DNA of 64,000 bases, from NCBI GenBank assembly GCA_032191485.1, contig JAVDOI010000020.1, positions 1,350,753 to 1,414,752 of the forward strand. The letters run 5' to 3'. The position numbers were made by a program, and so were the translations under genes. Below are positions 1-12,124 of the stretch, piece by piece (positions within the stretch are counted from its first letter, which is position 1; each line of letters starts with the position of its first letter). The stretch comes from Leptoclinus maculatus (lineage: Eukaryota > Chordata > Actinopteri > Perciformes > Stichaeidae). A model generated the notes under the pieces. It searched no databases. It had not been told where the DNA came from and saw nothing but the letters and a program-made list of their open reading frames with translations.

Positions 1-3000
1 CAAACTCTCACACTCACAGACTCTCACACTCGGACACACACACACACACAAGTTCACTTGAAGCTTATTCATTAAATGATTACCATCATTGTAGTAAGTG
101 CAAGTTAAGTTAATTTATACACCACATTTAAACACAGTTTAAGATGACCAAGTGCTATAAAAAAAATTAAAAAGTACAACACACACAAATATATTTGTCA
201 ACAATAACCGATATGGGACAAAGCACAGAATATATATACATGACAACAGATTGAAAAATGAATGGGCCAAAAAAGGCGAGTGAATAAAAGCGTGTCTTTA
301 GTCCTGCTTTACTACTGTTATTAACGAGCTAACGCTAACTTGTCATGCTTGTCAAACTGGATAACGAGTAAACACCAGCACCAGAAGAGCTACTGGAGGG
401 ACGTTACGTCCCTGATAGCAGTCGACTCCGGGGCGGATCTGCCCTCAGGTCGGCTGATCCGCCGTACTGTCGCACTCGGTTCGGCCATGCGCGCCGGATA
501 CGCCCCGCCTACGGATCGTGCACCGTCAAACAGCGTTACGGGTCTCTCCGGTGGTCTTTCCTCTACCTCCGCTCTGCTCCGCGCTCAACTCAACTTTTTT
601 TTTTATACTCAAACATCTCCGCGACTTATTGAGTGGCGTAATAGTCACGCGACACAACGAATCGATAATGAAATTCGTTGCCAACTCTTTTAATAATCGA
701 ATTTTATCGATTTTATCGATTCGTTGTTGCAGCCCTACTTTAATGTAACGCTACTGTAGCGACGGAGCCTCTCCCAGCTGTTAACAGACTGTTGTGCTAG
801 CGGGCTAGCTAGCTAGCGAGCTGTACCCAGCATGGCGTTCAGCGGTGAAATTTTATAAATGTACAATTATTAGTGTTACAAATTGTTTATGTGTCACAAA
901 CTGTTGTGTCGTGGTGTTTTGCCCTGTTAAAGAGCGTTAGTTGTGGGTTATTAATTGTTGTTATAAAGTTATAACCATGACTAGGGGTCCCTCTCAATAC
1001 ATTTAAGACAACTAGCTCCGACCGCAGCGCCCTTAGCAGCGAACAATATATTTAGCTGCCTGTTGAAGAGTGACAGCAGTTGTTTTCGGCTATGCACCAG
1101 TATGACGTTGTGTGAAAAATTCATATCGTACGGGAAATTAAAACCGGTATACCGGAACCGGTATACCGCCCAGCACTAGCTGTCCATCATTAACGTCTAT
1201 TTGTATGTCCCAGGGTTAACAGTGTCACTACCAGAAGGTGTCACCATGGCATGTAATCCTAGTATAGCTGACCCCTTACTGATTCAATTTATAAATAATA
1301 ATGCAGTGTGCTTCTGTTGGCCTGATCACATTAGAGGCTGTGACCAATTACAATCTTATTTTTAACAGCAGCCAGTCACCACTATTGCTGAGGTAGCATC
1401 TGCCTGTGACCCTCACATTTGTCTTTTTTACTGACCTGTAGTACAGGTGTAATTTTTCTCATTGAAGCAAAGGGTGTTGGGGCGAAAGGTCAATTCACAC
1501 GGATCATTTAACAGAAGTCGTTACCATCCCTTAAACGTGATGAAGGGACATTATTTCAACTCTTAATATCAAGGTTATTTGTTAATATATATATATATAC
1601 ACAATAGCACAGAGGTGGTCCACTATAATAGTAGGGAGACACTGGGCTGGGTAGCCGGGATGTTCCTCTCCAGGTGACAGATGTATAGTAGCGCTGCTGC
1701 GTTGGTGCACAGTACTGCTCTGTGTATCAGGACATTGGTGTTCTGATGCGTCCCCTGTGTGCAGGCTGTCATAGAAGACGGTGGATGCTCGAAATGCTCC
1801 CAATCTCAGATCTTGCACCTATCGTGTGCGTTTCCATCCACCACTGTTCGGTGAATGTGAGGAGTCGGGCGGTTGCAGATAAACAGCCGGTGGTGCTAAT
1901 TCTCCAGTCGGGCGCCATTAAACCGTCACAGAGGAAGAGGACACAAAGAGATGATGAAATTAGAAGAGCTGCTCATGTGCTCGTTGTTCACTGGTTCATG
2001 CTTTTTCCTAACTATAGACTAAACATTATTACTGATGTATTTTGTTCAATACACCTTACCTACAGACAAAAATGGGAAAAACAATGATTCATTGCTCTGC
2101 CCAATTAGTGTCAGTTCAGCGCACCGTATTAAACCCTTATATCAACCGACGTTGGTCTCAAAACTCACATTTTATGGCTTTGTTCATGTTTGTGTCTCGT
2201 GCTGGTCTGCTGACAGCGCTGTTGGTTGAACACTCGGCCACACTGGATGGCAGTAGAGGAGGTTGTACCAGCGTCTGATTCAATCGTTGTGTAGCAGACG
2301 TTCACCAGACTTTTTCATGTGAATATTTTAATTTTATCTTCCAAAAAGTATATTTGAATGGAAAGTTGTCTGTGGATAAAAGAGAAATTTGAAATCAAAC
2401 ATGGCAGTCACATTTATTACCCCAAAAACCAGCAGACAAACAAAAGAACAAAGAAATCATTGGTATTGCCTACATTTATAACTGCAGGTGCCCACAGTGT
2501 AAGCCAATTCACAAATAAAACAAAATACAAATTATACTTTCAGTTTGGTTATGTTGGTTCATCTGGGAAAAACTATAGGCCTGACTGTCATGAAACTTAG
2601 TGTTACGGGCCAAGGAAGAACTCCTGACCTTTGGAGCGGATGGTCTGCCCTCTCAGAGAGCCCTTCTAGTATAATTCAATTCACATGAAGTCAGTCTGCA
2701 GTCTGGATAGACAAGTTTCCTGAAGCTCCTGTTACACCAGTCCACTCACTGAGCTGGCAGGCTCTGGTTCACCTAACAGCTTCTCAGTGTTGTACGGACA
2801 GGCCTCCAATTAGAGCTGTGTGTCACTTGAATGGGTTCCTATCATTCAGGTTAGCCCAACTGGTCTCAGTTCTGCCAGTACAGCCACAGAGCTGTGTTGG
2901 TGTCTGTCCAGAGGACACCTGAACTATCAGCAGACAAACAGAGGAATATTTACTATACTTAGTATTTATTTTATTATGTGCATTCATGCATTTCTGTGAA

Positions 3001-3052
3001 TGTTTCCCTGTGAACACTACGTGAGTCTAATGTTTTTCTCTGTTTCTTTCAG
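1..3052. other. mta2 intron 1 (part), with DNA-transposon remnants
   Basis: No coding exon is recognisable. Repeat-like sequence includes a short CA repeat (36-50), an end resembling hAT-type elements at about 655-737 (aatcgattttatcgattcg, then gttgcagccctac) and an inverted ccggtatacc repeat at about 1144-1170 followed by gcccagcac, again like a transposon terminus. The stretch 1200-3040 shows nothing clear. Confidence 0.5.
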
Positions 3053-5280
3053 ATTACGTGTACTTTGAGAACTCCTCCAGCAACCCTTACCTGATCCGCA
3101 GAATAGAAGAGCTCAACAAGGTTGGTTGTTTCTCTCATATGTTTCCATTCTACAGTTGTTTCTGTAATACTAGGATTGGGTCTCAGCGATAGTTCCGTAC
3201 TTAACTCTAACAAAAGTGTAATTTCATTTATTTAATAGGTCCAAACTTTCTCAATTTCAATATTGTTCTTTATTTAGAACATTTATTTATTTATTTAAAG
3301 CAGCATTGCACCTTTCACTACAGTTTCAATGTTTGTATCTGTAAAATATCTCACAGACATACATTTTTTTATGTTTTTCAGTCAACACTTCCTGTTTCCA
3401 TTCCAAATTAAAAGCGTTTGTTTCTGTGAACAGATCCCCATATCTGTTAACACAAGGCTTTTATTGTTTGCAGGACCTTGTTGTGGAAAATGCCGTGACT
3501 TGCACAGCTCAATAAATTAGTGGAGTTCTATAATTATTTTATGTTAATAAGTTCAGTTAAGTGGGCCGTTATCAAAGGCTAATTCTAAACAAGACAGGGC
3601 TGCAGTTCAGCAAGGTAGCCGTCACACTCGGGTAGAGGGAGGCAGTGTGACCCGAGCATCACTCACTGTGACTTCGGTACCCAACCCTATAAAATACCCG
3701 TCAGTGTTGTCCTATCGTACTCCAACCAGGCTGCGTTTCATAGATTAGACACAGAACCTTCTGATCGACTGGTATCATTTCAGTCAACATACTGTACTCT
3801 CACTGACACACACACACTCACACACACTATGTCCCCTGATCAGGGTAGGAAATTTACATATTTTTTAGGGGGCAACTTTTGCCCCCACTGACTGAAGTCC
3901 AGGGCATTTAAAAATAAATTGGGGGCACTTTTTGAAACTTGTGAAATAACATTTAACCTTTGTTCAAAATAATAAATATACTTAATTAGGCTTACAGTAT
4001 ATGAGCAATTGTCATCAAATGGCAATAATAAGACTATTAGGCAGTAGTCTGCAGATTCAAAGTGTTTTCTTAGATTTTCTGAACAAAAAACAAACAGAAA
4101 ACATAAATCAGACAATCCTATTCAATTTTATTCTTATTTCTTTGTGGTTATTTATTGTTGTTATTACACTTTTTAAACAACTATTAACAATTATTAAGTC
4201 AACGATGCCTTGATTACATATACATCAGTCATTGTATGGAATTATTGAGAAAAAATATTTTTGTCGCACCTCAAATATTGTGATATTATCCATTTTTGTC
4301 CTGAACATATATGCATTAGTCATTGAGTGGAATTTCTGAGAAAAACATTATTATAGAACCTTAAAAATTTCAAAAATGTGCCATTTGAAGGTACAAATTC
4401 AGTTCAGTTTTTGCTTAGTAAAATATCTTAATTGATGTCAGTCAGGTATTATTAATTTCCAGCAACCCTCAAATCAAAGAATAAAGACACTTTACACACA
4501 ATTTAGGTGTATTTTCCCTTTAACTCACGAGATGCAGGTAGCATGTTTTATACCTAATGTGAATATAATTAATTGAATCTAATTTCCATTATGCAATATG
4601 TATACTTTGTTGGCATCTTATTCTGAAAACCGGATGTTCGTCTGAAGAAACCGGATGTTATCTCACGTTAATCTTTCCGCTAACTTTCAAAGTCCTTCGC
4701 TCGCTCCCGATCTGTGCCGTTTGAATGTGTTTACCGTGAGTTTCAGCATACAGGTGCACTAAAATGTAAGTGTCTGCTGAGTTGACCACGGAGATCTGAG
4801 TGTCTGCTGAGTTGACCGCAGTCTCGCAGTCACAGGTCTGATTAAGAAGCGCTCCATTTATTTATTGTTTTAGAACGTCCGGTAAAACATTCTATGGCAA
4901 CTGGACCGGGTCATATAGGCTACGATGTTTTTGACAAGTTCATTAAATTATCATTATTATTATCTCCTAGTGATATCAGGGGCAACATTATATTTCTTAG
5001 GGTCAGTTTTGCCCTTTGCCCTCGTGTATTTCCGACGCTGCCCCTGGTCTTTCCTGGACGTTGCTCATGGTAGACCGTAGTTACTGTAATCACAGGACAC
5101 CGGTACAGGAGCCACTTATATAAGAGCAGCAGCAGCATATGACACAGGCTTGTTTCCCAGTCAAAGGATTAAGCTCATTTATGTAACACTCTTACATTGA
5201 AGGGCCTGTGCTGAGCAGCAGGAGGACTGCATCGTCCTGAGTGCTAATGGCTGCTAAGCACAATGAGAGAGAGAGCGAGG

Positions 5281-5311
<31 letters not shown>

Positions 5312-8300
5312 CTGCAGCTCCAGGCTGGATTGTGGAGGGAAGCACGCTGTGTGTGCTGCTGATGCTTTCTCTGCTCTTCTGATCACAGTCAATCCAGGGA
5401 GCATGAAGTACTACTAGCAGGGGGCTGACATATCATAGTCTTTATGATGATACCAGTATACATCTTAATGTGATTTAAAATCTGTGGAGGAATTTGTCCG
5501 CTAAAAGGAACGACTTGGGCATTGTGGAAGTGGTTTGATAGCGTTCAGAGAACAGAGCAGAGGGGCCACATACTCTGTCACCTACACACTAAACTCACCT
5601 GTGTGAGGAAGAGAGAGCAAACACTCAAACAGCAGGCTGAAGTTAGTTTGACAATCACCAGCTGGACATTCATGCGGTCTGCATCGAGTTTACTTCAATG
5701 TTTAGTGTTCACCAGCTGGACTGGTTTCATTGTTGGTGCCGCTGTCACAAAGACAACCGGATCGCTAACACAGTTAGCAACATGGCTACCACTAGCAGCC
5801 TGGCTACTGTCCAAAGCATAAACAACCGTCTGAGCGTTTATTGTGAAAGAGTGTAGCTGTAATGCGCTGCTGTTGCCAATTGGAGGAAATGAAGAGTTCA
5901 GACTATGGAGCCACCGTGTTATTATTGTATGGCCTTCATAAGTATTTAAGGATCATTTATTGTCATTGTGCGTTACAGGGTTGCACAACGAAATGCAGTG
6001 GTAGCCCATTTGCTACGAAAAAACAATATGACTAACAACAAAACCAAAACTCTGGCTCATGGCTGACTAGTAGGGCGTGTACATCACCAAATGTATTAGA
6101 TTACAATACTACATTGACACTTTAGACTACGATGTGATATCACAAAATCTGCCACGATACATTTTCGATTTTATTCAATTCGGGGGCCTGTGAATGATAT
6201 GAGACAATGTCATATACCCTTTTAACACAATCTGTTACATTTATATCATCTCTTAAAAACCAACTCAAATACAATTACAGGCCCCTCCGAGAAATGAGAA
6301 TGAAAAACAATCTATTCTTGAGCTAAAGAATAGCCCTCCTGTAGTTGGAGGTCAAACCTGGTGAGCAACTTGTCACTAAAATGAGAATAGCCGGTTCGAC
6401 TTAAAGGTCAGTAAAAATATATATTAAAAATTCCCAGATGCTTTGGCCCAGCAGGGAGTCAAACGACCCCCCTGCTGTTATTTTTCCAGAGAGTGGAGTA
6501 AATATTCTCATTGTCTTTTTCTTGGCTGCTGGCCATCATCAGCCTGGCTCAAAGCCGCTAGCACTGTTTGAATGCTTAGGAAGGAAACAGACGTGCCATG
6601 AGAATTTAAGAATAAAGGTATCTTAAAGATTATTATGGATCGACTTCTCACTCAATGATATTGGATAGTTGAATGGATCCATCGATCCAGATGGATGGAT
6701 CGTTACACCCCTATATTCTCCTCCATGCACAAACAGAAATGGCTTCTTTTGTTCAGACCAGTGTGTAAACTAAGCCGTCACTATACTGGTGAGGGAGGCC
6801 ACAGAAAGCTGTTGCTGCTTCACATTGAGTCCTACGAATAGATGGTTAATGAAGTCTTATGTTTCTGTTAAGAAACTTCAAGTGTAATTCCAGTTTGTAA
6901 CAACTTTGTTCTTTTCTTGTGGCCATCATTAGTAATAATATTGTTGTACTCACTGAGTTAATAGTTGAGATCTAGTGACATGCAGTGTTGCGAAATAGTT
7001 CCCAGATGTTCCCAGATCTCGGAAATGACTTAACAAAATGACTAACTGATTGAAATAATGGACAAAGCAACAGAAATGTGAGTCATCTTTTAGACAAACC
7101 ACAAACTAGATCTGCACAGAGCAGATGAGAACACAGATAGCTGGAGCCACTGTTGATTGTGATTCTGGAGTGTTTGCTATAGATATGATGAAGACCTGTG
7201 GGCGACCTGTGGGCGCCCACAGGTGCTGATAAATTAAAGTGCTTTCTGTTTTTGGCCCGCTCAAATAATAAGCCAAGAATGAATGAAAAGCAGAACTGAA
7301 TCAAATGTAAGTGATGCAGAGTCCTAGTTCGTACCTCTGACTAACCTCGAGCATGTCGAGTGAATGAAACCAACATGGCTGCTCTAACAGAGGTAGCTAC
7401 ACCACACGAAGCCCACTTGTAACCGCTGACTCTCCACTTCCAGACAGCCAATGGGAACGTGGAGGCCAAGGTGGTGTGTCTGTTCAGGAGGCGGGACATC
7501 TCAGGAAACCTCAACACCCTGGCTGACAGCAATGCAAGTGAGTACGAAACCACGGAGCCCCCAGCTCCTCTCAGCTCCTCTCAGCTCCTCTCAGCTCCTC
7601 TCAGCTCCTCTCAGCTCCTCTCAGCTCCTCTCTGCTCCTCTCAGCTCCTCTCAGCTCCTCTCAGCTCATCTCAGCTCCTCTCTGCTCCTCTCTGCTCCTC
7701 TCAGCTCCTCTCTGCTCCTCTCAGCTCATCTCAGCTCCTCTCTGCTCCTCTCAGCTCCCCTCAGCTCCTTTCTGCTCCTCTCAGCTCCTTTCTGCTCCCC
7801 TCAGCTCCTCTCTGCTCCTTTCTGCTCCTCTCTGCTCCTTTCTGCTCCTCTCAGCTCCTCTCAGCTCCTTTCTGCTCCCCTCAGCTCCTTTCTGCTCCCC
7901 TCAGCTCCTCTCTGCTCCCCTCAGCTCCTTTCTGCTCCCCTCAGCTCCTCTCTGCTCCCCTCAGCTCCTTTCTGCTCCCCTCAGCTCCTCTCTGCTCCCC
8001 TCAGCTCCTTTCTGCTCCCCTCAGCTCCTCTCTGCTCCCCTCAGCTCCTCTCTGCTCCCCTCAGCTCCTTTCTGCTCCCCTCAGCTCCTTTCTGCTCCCC
8101 TCAGCTCCTTTCTGCTCCTCTCAGCTCCTCTCTGCTCCCCTCAGCTCCTCTCTGCTCCCCTCAGCTCCTCTCTGCTCCCCTCAGCTCCTTTCTGCTCCCC
8201 TCAGCTCCTCTCTGCTCCTCTCTGCTCCCCTCTGCTCCTCTCTGCTCCTCTCTGCTCTCCTCTGCTCTCCTCTGCTCTCCTCAGCTCCTCTCTGCTCCCC

Positions 8301-10041
8301 TCTGCTCCCCTCAGCTCCTCTCTGCTCCCCTCAGCTCCTCTCAGCTCCCCTCAGCTCCTCTCTGCTCCCCTCAGCTCCTCTCTGCTCCCCTCAGCTCCCC
8401 TCAGCTCCCCTCTGCTCCCCTCAGCTCCTCTCTGCTCCTCTCTTTGTTTCCTCCAGTGTGGGAGCAGGTACGATGTGGCTCGCTGCCTTTTATGAACCTC
8501 GTCTCCATTGTGTTCCACATAAAAAAGCCCCAAAGCACCTCTTCAGCTTTTATGCTGTAAACTGCACCACAGCCTGCTTCTGGTGTTAAAGTCAGACCGT
8601 CACTGGTGTGTAAGGCTCCAGCTTGTCCATTCCAAAAATGTTAGGTATTAAATTGTAGTCGTAATATTTTTTATGTGAGTCAATATGCATAGGAAAGGGG
8701 CTATTTTTAAGTAATTACAACTACTGATAGATTTTGATTCCACATGTCAACCTCATCATTTTTTTAATCGGCTGAGTGTCCGTCGACTCTGGACACTTTG
8801 ATCTCATCTTAATCAACGTATTAGTCGAGTTTTAGTCCACTCAAAATTTTAGCCATCAAAAGACAAGCTGTCAAAAAGGTTGTTAACATTTCTGGTCAAA
8901 AATGAGAATGATCTGGTCTGAACAAAACATCCAGACATGAAACAGGTTCTAATTTGCATGTTTATTTTGAACCAACACAATTCAACAAATTGATGAATGG
9001 TCTTGATGAATGGAACATACTGTCTTTACAATAGACCTACTGTAAAGACAGTGGTCCACAACAGCAGACCATCAACACCTGGTGTTGGTCTACTACACAC
9101 TAGTTATATTTAAAGTGTGTCCAAATGTCCAGCTGTTTTCCCGACTCTGTTGCCATCATGTCCTTTTGCAGAACTCCTTCAGCAGTAGGGTGCAGCTAGC
9201 TCCTGGTGTTAGCACTGTTGGCTGTGTGTTGCTAGCATCTCAAGTTTCCTAGATGATTTTGGCGCGCACAAAGAGAAATATGCAGCCAACCAAATAGGGT
9301 ATTTGGTTCAGTAGGTAGACGGGGACGTCCTGGTTCAGGGTTCAACCTCTGACTCGTCCTGTCAGCATCTTAAGCGAGACAATCAACCCAAGCTGCTCCC
9401 CAGCAGCTTCACAGCAGCCTGCTGCTCCGGTCACGCTCCTTACTTTGAGCTGGATGTGAAAATATCCGCCTCTCCACGCTGTTCTTACCCGCCGTCTCTC
9501 TTTACGCTGAGCAGCGTCTGAGCGGCTCTCTATTGACCATTGAATTAGCAAAATAAAATAACTTTTTTTCTTTTCGTCAACAAAAATAAAGACAGACTTT
9601 GTCCTTTTTTATCGATGATATTATATAGAGATGTAGTTACAGTTGCATCATTAGTCCAGTTTAATTAATCATATTAATAATTGAAGTTGATCATTTCAAT
9701 AGTTTTCAATCAGGACGAGTCGAGTGTCGAGTACATTTAATCAATATTACATTTTATATTGTATTTATTCTGCTCTGCTCGATTCAAGCAAGTGTGTGTG
9801 TGTGGGGGGGGTTATTTCAGTAGTATCTTGTCAGCATGCGGTGCCTGCCCCGCCCCCCCGATCCAGCCTATGAGCCCATCTCTGTCTTGTGTGTGATCAC
9901 AGAGCCACGGAGGTGGTGGGGTGGTGCTAATGGCATGCAGACTACTGAGGCCTGATCACACTCACTCATTACCCCCAACCCCGACACCCACAGCAGCTCC
10001 CCCTCCTTCCTCCTGGGCCGCAGTGCTCCAGACAAAGACAT

Positions 10042-10091
<50 letters not shown>

Positions 10092-12089
10092 CAAAATGGA
10101 TGCATTAGTGCTCCTTTTTTTTTATTGTACTCAGCACCACACACAGATGTAGTGTTTGTTCAGTGGTTATGTGGACGAGTCTGAGATGTGACGAAATACA
10201 AAGCGGGTTCATCGTGTGCTGTTTCTGCTGCACTCTTTTAAAGATTTTAATTTTTTTAAAGAGGCCGAGCCGTCTACCTCCCAAACATGGCTCTGCCTTA
10301 TTGGATTTTCTCGGTGATGCGGTGACCGAGCTGAACCACAACAACACAAAATGAACTTCACTGACACATTCGTGGTGGTTTGTCTACAATCAGCTTTTCT
10401 CAACTGCAAAGTGTCCAGTGATGGAGAATGCCCCATTTGAACTCTTCCAACAATCGTTGCTTTGGTTGACGGTCCTATCATTAGCACTGATAATCATCCA
10501 TCATATCATAGTTGAAATGTCTTCTCTCATGTATCCGGTTACTGGAAGCAGCATCAGTCTAATTAGTCGTTTTCAAGTCGCATAGTTCATCTCATTGTGG
10601 TTAGAATCTTTACATTTCTTGGTTTAGAAATGTGACATTTGTCCACTGTTTGGGCCGCTCAGAATATTCAAATATATGATTCTTTGTTCTTTGTTTATGT
10701 ATTTTGGTTGTCAACGTTGATTACAAACCTGCATAAAACACACCAAACCTTTTTCAAAATGCTACTTATTCAATAGTATAACTGAATCCTTAAGTTCATA
10801 CCTTCAATTAAACAGAGAGACGCATGTTGCAGCGCTACGCCGTCCATCTCTTCTGAGTCTTTCCCGGGTCGCCGTTACGTTTTCAGATTCATTGTTGTTC
10901 AAACATCATATAACACATGATGTTTTAAGTTTTAAATTGTGCACAACGGCAAGAAGGCAACCTTTATGGACGAAACATCTTATTTCACTTTAGAGGTTTT
11001 TGTATTTCCAATTTTAACAATGCTCATCTCACTGGTTTGAAGTGGGCGGGGCTTTGTTGGGAAAAGGTGAGACCATGACTGGTTTTGGGGTGTTTATTTC
11101 TGCTGTAAAGTTGGGTATTTTAACATTGGGGTCTATGGGGATTTGAGCAGTTTTTGGCACTTCAGTGTTGATGACCCGTCAGGCGCATTAGTGTTTACAC
11201 TGCAAAAGATATGTGGTCAAATGCTTCCCTAACCACCTCAGCAAGTGGACTGAGTGATGGGATAACGGTGCGTCTTGGTGACAGAGTTGTATTCTTAAGT
11301 TCACCGTTACACAACCCCGACCTCGTCTGGGTCGCTTTCTAAAAGTTCAGTTTTCCTCATCCACACTAACGAGCAACATCGCTATTCACTCTGGTGAGTG
11401 TTCAAAAAAGGAAAACCTTCATTTTCTGAGAGAAAAAAGTCTGTTTAACAAAACGTAGTTCTGTTAATATAGTTTCAAAGACTTGGACTTGCTCTCGGTC
11501 TGGCTTTGGCCCCTTTGGCCTGTTGTGATCCTGTTACAGTGATGAAGAAGTGCACCAGCTTCTTCTCTCTGCTGCTGCTCATTTGTACCAAACCGAGCTT
11601 TATCTGCCTCACTTTTCCTCATCACTGCTCCCCTCCTCTTCCTCCTCATTTTACACACACACGCACGCACACACGCACGCACGCACACCAATTCTTTGTG
11701 CAGAACAAAAGGCCCTTGATCTGTCCCCGAGGGCCACAGCACGCAACGGGTTAATTCTGACTTGTCTTTGTGAAGAAAGTGTGTGTGTGTGTGTGTGTGT
11801 GTTACTGTTATGCTGTGTGTGCTTTAAGTGCCTGTCGCTCCTTCTGTGTATGTGTGATTTCTGCTTCGTGTGTGCGTGTGTGCGTGTGTGTGTGTGTAGG
11901 GAGTTGGGGATACATGTTGGGGGGGGGGGGGGGGGGGGGATGGGCGCCTCAGGTTTGGTACACAGGGTTTCCTACTTTGTCTGGCAGGGACTAGCCGGAC
12001 AGGAGGGGGAGGGGGGAGGGGGGTTGAGAGGTTAACAGAAAAGGGGTGTGGCTTAAGGTACCGTCCCTCTTGCTCGCTATCTCTGTCTC

Positions 12090-12124
<35 letters not shown>

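Noticed and set aside
340..693. 117-codon frame near the left edge, tested as a possible mta2 first exon
   Set aside because: It does not begin with the MTA N-terminus (MAANMYRVG-like) and overlaps transposon-like sequence.
7451..8589. Long open frames (about 370 codons) rich in Ser, Leu, Pro, Ala
   Set aside because: They are the 10-bp minisatellite read in two frames, following the real mta2 exon at 7444-7537; no independent gene.
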